The notes below the pieces were generated by a model. That model was not told where the DNA came from. It was given only the letters and a program-made list of their open reading frames with translations, and did not search any database. A program made the translations under genes and the position numbers. From Vreelandella piezotolerans (lineage in GTDB: Bacteria > Pseudomonadota > Gammaproteobacteria > Pseudomonadales > Halomonadaceae), in assembly GCF_012427705.1 (NCBI RefSeq), contig NZ_CP048602.1, forward strand, positions 2,666,001 to 2,730,000: DNA of 64,000 nucleotides. The letters run 5' to 3'. Below are positions 7,734-17,800 of the stretch, in pieces (position 1 is the stretch's first letter; every line of letters starts with the position of its first letter).

Positions 7734-9332
7734 CTAGCGGCGCGGGGCCACATGGGAAGATTGTTCGCTAACACGCCTGTTGACCTCATCACTCATCCAC
7801 GGCTGATAGCGACGCAGCCGCGCACGGCCTTCGGATTTGGCCTGATACATGGCGATATCGGCCTGCTTGAGCACGTCGACATGGTTATAGGCCGCCGTAT
7901 CAAAGCAGGTGTACCCCATACTCGGGGTAACATCGACCAAGCGGTTTTCCAACCAGTATTTCCCTGACAGCGCCTGCTGAACGCGGGCCATGTACTGCTC
8001 GGCAAGAGCGTCCGTTTGGCTCGCGTTCTCTTCGTCAAACAGGGCCAGCAAAACAAATTCATCGCCACTTAACCGTGCGGCCATATCGCCGTCGCGTAGG
8101 CAAGACTCCAAGCGTCGCGCGACCTGCACCAGCAATGCATCCCCAGCCGCATGCCCCAGGGTGTCGTTGATCAACTTGAAGCGGTCCATGTCTAGAAACA
8201 GAACCAACCCGCTGCGCTTTTGGTCGATCGTGTGGGTATCGAGCGATTCCAGCCGTTCGATGAACAGACGCCGATTGGGCAAATCCGTGAGCGCATCGTA
8301 ATAGGCTTGGCGATAAATGATCTCTTCGCTGCGTTTACGCTCGGTGAAGTCCTCGATAATGGCCACCCCACCAATAATGCGATTGTCCATGCCGTGCACA
8401 CCGTTAAAAAAAGCACGCAGTGGCGTCTTTTTTTGGGTGTTGGGGAGGTGGTACGTGCCTTCGTAGTAACCCGCCCCTTTTTCAATCGCATCCCTGACGC
8501 TGTCGGCCACCCGGGGGTCTGCGGAAGGCACAAGCAAGTCATGGCCCACGATGCAACGACGATCAACGCCCAGGATCACCGGCAGCTTGCTATTGCAGTC
8601 CGTCACCTTGCCGTCTTCATCGAAGTGAAGCACGCCCAGCGGTGAGTTTTGAAAGATGGAGCGGTAGCGATTTTCGCTCTCAAGCAATTTTGCTTCTCGA
8701 TCGGCCATGCTCATGCGTAGCGAAATATTATCGTGAATGACTTGTCCCAGGCGTCGGCTGGTAAGAATCAACAAACCGACAAACACAATAATCAACCCAC
8801 CGATAGCCTGCTGGGTCGGCGCTGGCGAGAGCAGTAGCAGCACTTGCAAGGGCAAGCTAATCGGGATGATGAAGCATACGGCCACCCACCACACAGCCGA
8901 AAGCATCGTAACGCTACCCGCTGCCACGCCTGACAGCACAATCACGAGAAAAGCCACATAATCCGTTTGCTCACCCTGAAACATCAAGACGCCACCGCCG
9001 CCCCATGTGCACCCCGCCACCAGCGCTCCCAGAGCGAATCGCCACAGCCACTGGGCCTTTGCCTGCTCTTCCAGCGACGACTGCAAAAAACGACGGGCGT
9101 CACACAACCGCCAGGCAGACACGGCCAAAAGGACGATAAACCACATCACTACATGTGCCGTATCAATTACGTTTCGCATGACGGCCGCTAATACGAGAGC
9201 ACCTAAAATGCCTGCTGACACAGGCTGCCAGATGTTGGCGTAAAGAAGGCGCACTTTTTCGCTGCGTAAACGCATGGTGTCTACCGAGCATGGTTGAGGA
9301 AAATCACTGGGCAAGCCTGAAGACGTTATCAT
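7734..9332 (-). CDS. membrane PAS-GGDEF diguanylate cyclase B
   Basis: About 532 residues with the same plan as its downstream paralog: six membrane helices, a PAS domain (NRYRSIFQNSPLGVLHFDEDG) and a GGDEF domain with SGDEF. The linker to GGDEF (DFTERKRSE-IIYRQAYYDALTDLPNRRLFIERLE) is nearly identical in the two. Unlike copy A it keeps an RxxD inhibition site (RDGD, 8095-8106). The start is uncertain: a TTG at 9338, ATG at 9332 (used here) or ATG at 9275, just before the conserved RSEKVRLLYANIWQPV. The tandem arrangement points to a recent duplication. Confidence 0.88.
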   Translation of the reverse strand: MITSSGLPSDFPQPCSVDTMRLRSEKVRLLYANIWQPVSAGILGALVLAAVMRNVIDTAHVVMWFIVLLAVSAWRLCDARRFLQSSLEEQAKAQWLWRFALGALVAGCTWGGGGVLMFQGEQTDYVAFLVIVLSGVAAGSVTMLSAVWWVAVCFIIPISLPLQVLLLLSPAPTQQAIGGLIIVFVGLLILTSRRLGQVIHDNISLRMSMADREAKLLESENRYRSIFQNSPLGVLHFDEDGKVTDCNSKLPVILGVDRRCIVGHDLLVPSADPRVADSVRDAIEKGAGYYEGTYHLPNTQKKTPLRAFFNGVHGMDNRIIGGVAIIEDFTERKRSEEIIYRQAYYDALTDLPNRRLFIERLESLDTHTIDQKRSGLVLFLDMDRFKLINDTLGHAAGDALLVQVARRLESCLRDGDMAARLSGDEFVLLALFDEENASQTDALAEQYMARVQQALSGKYWLENRLVDVTPSMGYTCFDTAAYNHVDVLKQADIAMYQAKSEGRARLRRYQPWMSDEVNRRVSEQSSHVAPRR

Positions 9333-9476
9333 GGGCAAGACACCATACGTTCAGTGATACGGAGAGCGACCTTTCACATAGGTAATGCCTTTCACGCATT
9401 CGTGGGTGAACGGTGGCGACATCCAAACGACATGGTCCTTGTATCATGGTGGCGTCGTTTGAGGAGTCCTTGTCAC

Positions 9477-9520
9477 AAAAATTCACCTCCATCGCTGGGG
9501 CATCCAACGATGGAGGTGAA
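9477..9520 (-). terminator. intrinsic terminator of purEK
   Basis: A perfect 13-bp stem (TTCACCTCCATCG / CGATGGAGGTGAA) around a 13-base loop; on the minus strand it is followed by TTTTTG. It sits 35 bases after the purK stop. Confidence 0.85.
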
Positions 9521-9555
9521 GTAGTAAAAGGCGAGGGGTCGACCTGTAGGAATCC

Positions 9556-10710
9556 CTATAGCATGGATTCGAAACTCCACGCCACGGGAGGCGCATCGGG
9601 AATCAATGCTTGGCAAGCACGCACTTTCTCTAACAGCTCGGCGTGGGTGGCGGCCACGACGTTGACATGCGCCAGCTTACGCCCAGGGCGCTCTTCCTTG
9701 TCATAGCGGTGTAGATGCGTGTCGGCCATGGCCAGCAGCGCAGCATTGTCGCCTTCCAAGCCGATGACGTTCACCATGCAAGTGGGCGCAGTGGCGTTCG
9801 TTGCGCCTAATGGCAAACCTTGCACTGCCCGCAGATGGTTCTCGAACTGGCTGGTGACGGCGCCATCCATCGTCCAGTGGCCAGAATTATGCACTCGCGG
9901 GGCCATTTCGTTGGCCAACAGGCTGCCGTCGCGGGTTTGGAACAGCTCCAGCGCCAACACGCCAACGTAATCCAGCTCGTCAAGCAGCGCACGAATATAG
10001 CTGTCGGCCGTCTGCTGAACGCTGGCGTCCAAATCCGGTAGCGGCGCCACGGAGTAGCGCAGAATGCCGCCCACGTGTTGGTTTTCGGCCATGGGGTAGA
10101 ACACCACCTCCCCATCGCGGCCGCGCACGGCAATCATCGAAACTTCGCGAACGAAATCGACGAACGCCTCGACGATGAGCTGTGAATGGCCAATGGCCTC
10201 CCACGCCTCTTGGGCCTGCTCTGGCGCTTTCAGCACCGCTTGCCCTTTGCCGTCGTAGCCTTCGGTGACCGACTTGGCTACCACCGGGCAGCCCAGCTCG
10301 GCGGCGGCGGCGGCGAGCTGCTCAGCACTTTCCACCACGCGGTAGGCGGGCGTGGGAATACCTAAGCGGTCGAACAGCGCCTTCTCTTCTACTCGGTTCT
10401 GGCACACCGCAATGGCGCGACTGCCGGGATACACCGGCTTGTGCTGCTCGATCTGCTGGACCAGCGCCACGGGCAGGTGCTCGAACTCGTAGGTGACCAC
10501 GTCGACCTTCTCGAGGAACGCCGCCAAGTGCTGGTTATCAGGGTCGACGATCACCTCACCGATGCCCGCGCTGGGGTTACCGGTGGTATCCAAAAACGTG
10601 AAGGTATTGCCCAGCGGATAGCCTGCCAGCGCCAGCATACGGCCGAGCTGACCCGCCCCAAGAACACCAATGTTTTTTGCAATCATACGGTTTGCACTCT
10701 GTCCGCTCAT
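9556..10710 (-). CDS. purK: 5-(carboxyamino)imidazole ribonucleotide synthase
   Basis: 384 residues, an ATP-grasp enzyme that carboxylates aminoimidazole ribonucleotide to N5-CAIR with ATP and bicarbonate in purine synthesis. Family landmarks: IGVLGAGQLGRMLALAG, TYEFEHLP, KSVTEGYDGKGQ and the metal-binding NEMAPRVHNSGHWT. It starts nine bases after the purE stop, so purEK is one unit. The protein may start at the second Met (MIAKNIGVLGAG), which lacks a clear ribosome site. Confidence 0.96.
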   Translation of the reverse strand: MSGQSANRMIAKNIGVLGAGQLGRMLALAGYPLGNTFTFLDTTGNPSAGIGEVIVDPDNQHLAAFLEKVDVVTYEFEHLPVALVQQIEQHKPVYPGSRAIAVCQNRVEEKALFDRLGIPTPAYRVVESAEQLAAAAAELGCPVVAKSVTEGYDGKGQAVLKAPEQAQEAWEAIGHSQLIVEAFVDFVREVSMIAVRGRDGEVVFYPMAENQHVGGILRYSVAPLPDLDASVQQTADSYIRALLDELDYVGVLALELFQTRDGSLLANEMAPRVHNSGHWTMDGAVTSQFENHLRAVQGLPLGATNATAPTCMVNVIGLEGDNAALLAMADTHLHRYDKEERPGRKLAHVNVVAATHAELLEKVRACQALIPDAPPVAWSFESML

Positions 10711-10719
10711 GAGGGCTAC

Positions 10720-11235
10720 CTATTGGGCTTGGTCCGCTTCGGGGCGCGGATCGGGGTTGTCAAGCACCATCTGCGTCTGTTCGGCACGGAAGGCATCTAC
10801 GGCGTCGCGCACGGCGCTGTCGTGCAGGCCAACGATTTGAGCCGCCAGCAGGCCAGCATTGGTGGCCCCCGCTTTGCCGATGGCCAGCGTCCCCACGGCA
10901 ATACCGCCCGGCATTTGCGCAATCGAGAGCAGTGAGTCCAGGCCTTTCAGCGCTTTGGACTCCACCGGCACGCCGAGTACCGGCAGCGCCGTTTGTGATG
11001 CCACCATGCCAGGCAAATGAGCCGCTCCACCGGCACCGGCCACGATGACTTGCAAGCCGCGCTCGGCAGCGCTTTTGGCATAATCGAACAGCAAGTCAGG
11101 CGTGCGATGCGCCGACACCACGCGAGTCTCGTAGGGAACGCCCAGCCGCTCCAACATCGCCACCGCGTGCTCCATGACCGGCCAATCGGACTTCGACCCC
11201 ATGATCACGCCCACTTTGGGTGCGCTGTTCGACAT
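10720..11235 (-). CDS. purE: N5-CAIR mutase
   Basis: 171 residues. PurE moves the carboxyl group of N5-CAIR to carbon 4, the step after Pur[12 protein letters not shown], the catalytic SAHRTPD loop and [11 protein letters not shown]...LPVLGVPV are clear class I PurE motifs. ATG 11235 is chosen over an upstream in-frame start because GAGGAG precedes it and the protein then begins [14 protein letters not shown]. The C-terminal extension rich in acidic residues and Pro is variable in the family. Confidence 0.96.
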   Translation of the reverse strand: MSNSAPKVGVIMGSKSDWPVMEHAVAMLERLGVPYETRVVSAHRTPDLLFDYAKSAAERGLQVIVAGAGGAAHLPGMVASQTALPVLGVPVESKALKGLDSLLSIAQMPGGIAVGTLAIGKAGATNAGLLAAQIVGLHDSAVRDAVDAFRAEQTQMVLDNPDPRPEADQAQ

Positions 11236-11451
11236 GCAAAACTCCTCGGCCAACGGCCTAACATAAGCTAGAAAGCAGTCCATAAGCCGTGCAAAGCGCG
11301 GCTCACTCAGAATTAGGAAGGCGCATAGTTTACCAGAGCCACGGGCGTTTGCGGGCGTGGTGAGGCGTGTGAAATTTTCCTCGAATTAGGCATTGAAAAC
11401 CGCGTGAGTTGGCGGCATTGTGTGTTTGTCATTTCAGACTGATGGAGTCAC

Positions 11452-11724
11452 ATGAGTACGGCATACTCGACTGCTCACGCAGAAGCGATGGATCCTCCGC
11501 GAAGCAGCCCTGACCTCGATGTCAGGGAACTTGAAAAACGTACGCGCCTTATGCGCATCATTACCCGCCTGATCGCCGTATCAGATCTGGGGAGCCGTGA
11601 AATCGCCCGCCGGGCTGGCTTACCCGTTCAAAAGATCAGCGACCTGCTCGCCGGAAGGCTCGAGCATCTGGACATCGACGAACTGAATGTCCTGCGTCGC
11701 ACGTTAGAGCCGGAGACGCCATAG
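11452..11724 (+). CDS. small XRE/HigA-like DNA-binding protein
   Basis: 90 residues with a helix-turn-helix in the second half (SREIARRAGLPVQKISDLLAGRLEHLDIDELNVL). This pattern matches small XRE proteins of the HigA/HTH_37 group, several of which are antitoxins. Here no toxin-like partner is next to it: the neighbours are purE (divergent) and chrA (convergent). It may be an orphan antitoxin or a stand-alone regulator. Confidence 0.7.
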   Translation: MSTAYSTAHAEAMDPPRSSPDLDVRELEKRTRLMRIITRLIAVSDLGSREIARRAGLPVQKISDLLAGRLEHLDIDELNVLRRTLEPETP

Positions 11725-11776
11725 TAGCCACGCCACCTCCCGCTCGATACCCTCTTTGAGTATCTTCCCGCCCCGA

Positions 11777-12976
11777 TTACAGGGGCGGAATCATCACGCC
11801 GCCCAGCGCCACCAGAATGACGACGAGCCAAGCAGGCAGCTTCCACACGGAGAGCAGCAGAAAGCCCGTCAATGCCAGCACGAACGCGTAAGGCCCCACG
11901 ATGGCACTGGTCCACACCGGCTGATAGAGCGCCGCGCCTAAAATCCCCACCACCGCAGCGTTGGCACCGCGCATCAGCGCTTGAGCGCTTCTCCACTGAC
12001 GGAACTGATTCCAAAAGGGCAGCACGCCGACCAGCAGCAAAAACCCCGGCACAAAAATCGCTAGCAGTGCTAACAGCGCACCCACCAAACTAGGGATGCC
12101 CGGCAGCAGCGCTCCCAAATACGCCGCAAACGTAAACAGCGGCCCCGGCACCGCTTGTGCCGCGCCGTAACCCGCCAAAAACGCATCCGCCGTGACCCAA
12201 CCCGATTGCACCACTTCCGCTTCCAGCAGCGGCAGCACCACATGGCCGCCGCCAAATACCAGCGCCCCTGAGCGGTAGAAGGCATCGACCACGTTCAACC
12301 AACCGGCGCTTCCGGCTAACAGCGGTAAGAGCACCAACAGAATGGCGAACAGCGCCAACGCTAACGTGCCCGCTCGGCGCGACACCGGGAAGTGCAGCGA
12401 TTCGCTGGACGCCGATGCCGTGCTGTCGCGGCACAGCAGCAAGCCCGCCGCGCTGCCCAACACGATCGCCGCCACCTGACCCAGCGGCCCGGTGACCACT
12501 ACCACCGCAAACACCGCCGCCAAGGCAATGCCCGTGCGAGTTTTATCCGGGCAGAGGTTGCGCGCCATGCCCCACACCGCGTGGGCCACGATGGCCACCG
12601 CGACGATTTTCAAGCCGTGAATGATGCCGCTGGCCACCCGGCCCTCCAGCACGGCGGCACCCAGTGCAAACAGCACCAACACGATGGCCGAGGGCAGTGT
12701 AAACGCCAGCCACGCCAGCGCGGCTCCCCAGGGGCCAGCACGCATCAACCCTAAGGCAAAGCCCACCTGGCTGCTGGCGGGACCCGGTAAAAACTGGCAC
12801 AGCGCGACCAAATCGGCGTACGCCTGCTCGCTGAGCCACTGGCGGCGTTCAACGAAGGCCGTGCGAAAATAGCCCAGGTGCGCCACCGGCCCGCCAAACG
12901 ACGTCAGCCCCAGCGCTAAAAACGCCCAAAAAACCTCGCTAGCGCGTCCTCGAATCTTATTTTCTACCGCCATCAT
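11777..12976 (-). CDS. chrA: chromate transporter, CHR family long form
   Basis: 399 residues in two homologous halves, each with a CHR domain. The N-terminal half has FLALGLTSFGGPVAHLGYFR...CQFLPGPASSQVGFALG; the second half has SGALVFGGGHVVLPLLEAEVV...GYGAAQAVPGPLFTFAAYLG. CHR proteins export chromate from the cytoplasm, but some family members only correlate with resistance. The first half keeps the FGGP and PGP motifs. ATG 12976 or 12973 is the likely start; the ORF extends two codons to a GTG. It lies downstream of ilvD, separated by a terminator, with no chrB nearby. Confidence 0.88.
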   Translation of the reverse strand: MMAVENKIRGRASEVFWAFLALGLTSFGGPVAHLGYFRTAFVERRQWLSEQAYADLVALCQFLPGPASSQVGFALGLMRAGPWGAALAWLAFTLPSAIVLVLFALGAAVLEGRVASGIIHGLKIVAVAIVAHAVWGMARNLCPDKTRTGIALAAVFAVVVVTGPLGQVAAIVLGSAAGLLLCRDSTASASSESLHFPVSRRAGTLALALFAILLVLLPLLAGSAGWLNVVDAFYRSGALVFGGGHVVLPLLEAEVVQSGWVTADAFLAGYGAAQAVPGPLFTFAAYLGALLPGIPSLVGALLALLAIFVPGFLLLVGVLPFWNQFRQWRSAQALMRGANAAVVGILGAALYQPVWTSAIVGPYAFVLALTGFLLLSVWKLPAWLVVILVALGGVMIPPL

Positions 12977-12994
12977 GCCCACCGTTTACTCATT

Positions 12995-13030
12995 AAAAAG
13001 CGCAAAGCGTTGAGGGTACGCCTTGCGCTT
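12995..13030 (-). terminator. intrinsic terminator of ilvD
   Basis: On the minus strand AAGCGCAA...TTGCGCTT with an inner GCGT/ACGC pairing, followed by TTTTAATG. It is 31 bases after the ilvD stop. Confidence 0.75.
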
Positions 13031-13060
13031 GACGACTTAGTGACAGCCTAACCGGACAGG

Positions 13061-14746
13061 TTACTCTTGGTCGGTGACGGCCCCCGTGCTTGCCGAACTG
13101 ACCAGCCGCGCGTACTTGGCCAGCACGCCGCGGGTATAGCGAGGCGTAGGCTGCTGCCAGGCCGCGCGGCGGCGCATCATCTCGTCATCGCTGATGTGCA
13201 CGTCGATGGTATCGGCTTCGGCATCGATGGTAATGGGGTCGCCATCTTCGACCAGCGCCAGCGGGCCGCCGTCGAACGCTTCCGGCGAGACATGCCCCAC
13301 CACGAACCCGTGACTGCCGCCCGAGAAGCGACCATCGGTAATCAGCGCCACGTCGTTACCCAAGCCACGCCCCATGATGGCTGAGGTGGGCGTGAGCATC
13401 TCGCGCATGCCGGGGCCGCCCTTCGGGCCTTCGTAGCGGATCACCACCACGTCGCCCGCCACCACGGTGCCATCGTTGATACGCGCCTGGGCTTCCTCTT
13501 CCGAGCCAAACACCCGCGCCGAGCCGCTAAAGCGGGTGCCCTCTTTGCCGGTGATTTTCGCCACCGCCCCTTCCGGCGCTAGATTACCGAACAGAATACG
13601 CAGGTGGCTTTCGGCTTTGATCGGATTACCCAGCGGCGCGATGATCTGCTGATCCATCGGGTAGGGCTCGACATCGGCGAGGTTTTCCGCCAGCGTTTTA
13701 CCGGTCACGGTCAAGCAGTTGCCGTTGAGCAGTCCAGCGTCCAGCAGAATTTTCATCAGCGGCTGAATACCGCCAATCGCCACCAGCTCGCTCATCATGT
13801 AGTGGCCGCTGGGGCGCAGGTCGGCCAGTACCGGCACGCGCTTACCGATCTCGGTGAAATCGGCCAGGGTCAGCTCGACGCCGATGGTGCGCGCCATGCC
13901 GATCAAGTGCAGCACCGCGTTGGTGGAGCCACCCAGGGCAATCACCACGGTCACGGCGTTCTCGAACGCTTCGCGGGTCATGATATCGGAAGGCTTGATG
14001 TCTTGAGCCAGCAGCGCCAACACGGCTTCGCCTGCAGCTTTGCAGTCGTCGCGCTTCTCTTGGGAAATCGCGTTCTGCGCCGAGCTGCCCGGCAGGCTCA
14101 TGCCCAGCGCCTCGATGGCCGAGGCCATGGTGTTGGCGGTGTACATGCCCCCACAGGAGCCAGGGCCGGGAATCGCCGTCTCTTCGATGTTTTTCAGCTC
14201 GATCAGGTCGATGTCGCCACGGGAATGGGCGCCCATCGCCTCGAACACCGAGACGATATCGGTGTGGCCCTTGCCGGGCATGATGGTGCCGCCATAAACG
14301 AACACGCTGGGGCGGTCGAGCCGTGCCAGCCCCATCACGCAGCCCGGCATGTTCTTATCGCAGCCGCCAATCGCCACCAGGCCATCGAACCCTTCGCAGC
14401 CCGCCACGGTTTCGATGGAATCGGCAATCACCTCCCGCGAGACCAGCGAGTACTTCATGCCTTCGGTGCCGTTGGCAATGCCATCAGAAATGGTGATGGT
14501 ATTGAACACCACGCCTTTGCCGCCTGCGGCATCAGCCCCATCGCGGGCGAGCTCCGCCAACTCACCAATGTGGCTATTGCACGGCGTCACCATGCTCCAG
14601 GTGGACGCGATACCTACTTGGGGCTTTCGAAAATCGTCATCGTTGAAGCCCACGGCGCGCAGCATGGCGCGGCTAGCCGCTTTACCGGGGCCATCCACCA
14701 CCGGGGCAGAGTGGCGGCGGGTACTATGATTGGTCGGCTCGGTCAT
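13061..14746 (-). CDS. ilvD: dihydroxy-acid dehydratase
   Basis: 561 residues. It dehydrates 2,3-dihydroxy acids to 2-keto acids in valine, leucine and isoleucine synthesis. The iron-sulfur-binding cysteines are in [10 protein letters not shown] and [14 protein letters not shown]; a third lies in [10 protein letters not shown]. It belongs to the short (about 560-residue) branch of the IlvD/Edd family, shorter than the 616-residue E. coli enzyme. The start at 14746 follows GAGGAGTCCGTG and gives [13 protein letters not shown]; the upstream in-frame extension runs into the control region shared with recC. Confidence 0.95.
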   Translation of the reverse strand: MTEPTNHSTRRHSAPVVDGPGKAASRAMLRAVGFNDDDFRKPQVGIASTWSMVTPCNSHIGELAELARDGADAAGGKGVVFNTITISDGIANGTEGMKYSLVSREVIADSIETVAGCEGFDGLVAIGGCDKNMPGCVMGLARLDRPSVFVYGGTIMPGKGHTDIVSVFEAMGAHSRGDIDLIELKNIEETAIPGPGSCGGMYTANTMASAIEALGMSLPGSSAQNAISQEKRDDCKAAGEAVLALLAQDIKPSDIMTREAFENAVTVVIALGGSTNAVLHLIGMARTIGVELTLADFTEIGKRVPVLADLRPSGHYMMSELVAIGGIQPLMKILLDAGLLNGNCLTVTGKTLAENLADVEPYPMDQQIIAPLGNPIKAESHLRILFGNLAPEGAVAKITGKEGTRFSGSARVFGSEEEAQARINDGTVVAGDVVVIRYEGPKGGPGMREMLTPTSAIMGRGLGNDVALITDGRFSGGSHGFVVGHVSPEAFDGGPLALVEDGDPITIDAEADTIDVHISDDEMMRRRAAWQQPTPRYTRGVLAKYARLVSSASTGAVTDQE

Positions 14747-14880
14747 CACGGACTCCTCTTCATTGCATGGCAGAGGCCACAGCTTGGCGATATATCTTAC
14801 ATCCCGCAAGGTACTTAACTTATGGCACCATAGCGTCACCGCACCCCGTAACGCCGATTGCCGTGAAGGAACGCCGCCGT

Positions 14881-17800
14881 ATGCATGCCAATGCCTTGTT
14901 CTCCCCCACCTCGCTGACGCCCGGGTTTATGGTGGTGCACGCCAATCGCCTGGAGGATTTACGCGGGCTGGCAGTGGAGTGGATGCGGCTGCACCCGCTG
15001 GGGCCGCTAGAGAACGAAACCATTCTGGTGCAGAGCAATGGTATTGGGCAGTGGCTAAAGCTGGCGTTAGCGGAAGACCCTAAGAACGGCGGTGCGGGCA
15101 TTGCGGCGGCGCTGGACGTCATGCTGCCCGCGCGGTTTTTATGGCAGGCCTACCGCACGGTGCTTACCCACGTTTCCCAACACGCCGATGCCGTGCCGGA
15201 AACCTCGCCGTTCGACAAGTCGCGCTTGGTCTGGCGGCTACTGCGCCTGCTGCCTACGTTGGCCGGGCAACCAGTGTTCGAGCCGCTGGCGCAGTTTCTA
15301 GAAACCGACCGCGACCAGCGCAAGCATTACCAGTTGGCCGAGCGGCTAGCAGACCTGTTCGACCAGTACCAAGTGTACCGCGCCGACTGGCTGGACGCCT
15401 GGGCCAACGGCCACGATGTGCTGATTACTGCCAAAGGCGAGCACCGCCCATTGGAAGAGCATCAGCGCTGGCAGCCTTCGCTGTGGCGCATCCTGCGTGA
15501 CGATGTGGCCGCCACCCAAGGCGAGGCCGGGCTGAACAGCAGCCGCGCCCAGGTACACCAGCGCTTCTTGAAAGCCACCGAAAAGTTAGAGGGCCAAGCC
15601 TGCCCGCCGGGGCTGCCCCGTCGGCTGATCATTTTCGGTATTTCGTCGCTGCCCCAACAAACCCTGGAAGCCCTGGCAGCGCTCTCCCGCTGCTGCCAAA
15701 TCGTGCTGTGCGTGCACAACCCCTGCCAGTTCTACTGGGCGGACATCATCGAGCACAAAGACCTGCTACGCGCCCAGCGTTATCGTCAGCGGCGCAAAAC
15801 CGGCATGCCTGACACGCTGGACGTACTAGGCACCGGCGATGCCGATGACGCCCTGCACCTGCACGCCCAGCCGCTGCTGGCCGCCTGGGGCAAGCAGGGC
15901 CGCGACTACCTCCGCCTACTCGATGAGCACGACGACGCGGGCAACTACCAAACGCTTTTCGAGCAGCAGGCGCTGCGCATCGATATGTTCGAGCCGTTCA
16001 GCGGCGAGGAGCGCCACTGCCTGCTCAGCCAACTGCAAGACGATATCCGCGAGCTACGCCCGGTGGCAGAAACCCAAGGCCACTGGCCCGCACTGCCCGA
16101 GCACGACGACTCCATCGTGTTCCATATCGCCCACGGCCCCCAGCGGGAAGTGGAGATTCTCCACGACCAGCTGCTGGCCGCCTTCAGCGCCGACCCCGCC
16201 CTGCGCCCGCGCGACATCATCGTCATGGTGCCGGATATCGACCGCTACGCGCCGCACATTGAAGCAGTATTTGGCCAGCTGCCCACCGACGACCCGCGGC
16301 ATATTCCCTATACGCTCTCCGACCAAGCCAGCCGCCACCGCCTGCCGCTGATGATTGCGCTGGAAAAGCTGCTACGGCTGCCGGAGCTGCGCCTGTCGGT
16401 GAGCGATTTACTCGACCTGCTGGATGTACCCGCCCTGCGCCAGCGCTTTGGCCTAGAAGAGCGCGACTTGCCAGTACTGGAGCGCTGGATGGAAGGCGCG
16501 GGCATCCGCTGGGGGCTGAACGCCCAGCAGCGCCAGCGGCTGGAGCTGCCCGGCGGGCTGAGCCAAAACACCTGGGCCTTCGGCCTGCGCCGCCTGCTGC
16601 TGGGCTACACCGTGGGCGACGGCCACGCCTGGCAAGGCATCGAGCCCTTTGATGATATTGGCGGCTTGGAAGCGGGCCTGGCAGGGCCACTGGCCACGCT
16701 GCTTGAAAAACTCGACGCCACCTGGGAAACCTTCTGCCAACCCACCGATGCCGCCACTTGGGTCGCGCGGCTGCGGGCGCTGCTGGAAACCTTCTTCCTC
16801 ACCGACGATGCCCAGGAAAGCATCATGCTCACCAAGCTGGAAAACGGCTTGCAGCAGATGCTGGAAAGCAGCCAGGAAGCAGAACTCGACGACCCGCTGC
16901 CGCTCTCCATGGTGCGCGAACACTGGCTGGCACAAATCGATGAACACAGCCTTTCCCAGCGCTTTTTGGCCGGGGCGGTCAACTTCGCCACGCTGATGCC
17001 CATGCGCGCCATCCCCTTCAAGCGGGTGTGCCTGCTGGGCATGAACGACGGCGACTATCCCCGCTCCCAGCCACCGCTGGATTTCGACCTGATGGGCAGC
17101 GACTACCGTCCCGGCGACCGTTCCCGCCGGGAAGACGACCGCTACCTGTTTCTCGAAGCGCTGCTCTCCGCCCGGGACCAGCTCTACATCAGCTGGATGG
17201 GCCGCAGCCAGATCGACAACTCCCCGCTGCCCCCCTCGGTACTGGTGGGCCAGTTGCGCGACCACCTGGAGGCTGGCTGGCAAACGCACACCGGCGCTCC
17301 GCTGCTGGAAAGTCTCACCACCGAACACCCGCTGCAGCCGTTCAGCCGCGCTTACTTCAACCACCCGGCGGGCCGCCTGTTCACCTACGCCCACGAATGG
17401 CGGGAAGTGCACGCCCCCCGCACGCCGCCTGCGGTGGAGCGCATGCTACCCGCGCCGGAAAACGCCCCCACCAGCCTCTCGCTGGCGCAGTTGGGCGGCT
17501 TTCTGCGCGAGCCGGTGCGCAGCTTCTTCAATACCCGGTTGGGGGTCTATTTCGAGCAGGAGGCAATGGCCGAACTGGATGCCGAGCCCTTCGCGCTGGA
17601 TGGCCTGCAAAATTGGCAGCTCCAAGACCAATTGATTGCCGCCCAGCGCCAGGCGGTGGATCACGGCCAGCCGCGTATCGAGGCATTGCACGAGGCGCTA
17701 GAGCGCTTTCAAGGCCAAGGCGTACTAGCCATGGGCGCGTTCGGCGAACGCATGCGCGCGGCACTCGCCGACCCCATGGAGGAATTGTTCAACGCCTACG

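Noticed and set aside
11236..11451. PurR-like box upstream of purE
   Set aside because: A GCGTTTGCGG half-match is present but no full dyad, and PurR control is not established for this lineage.
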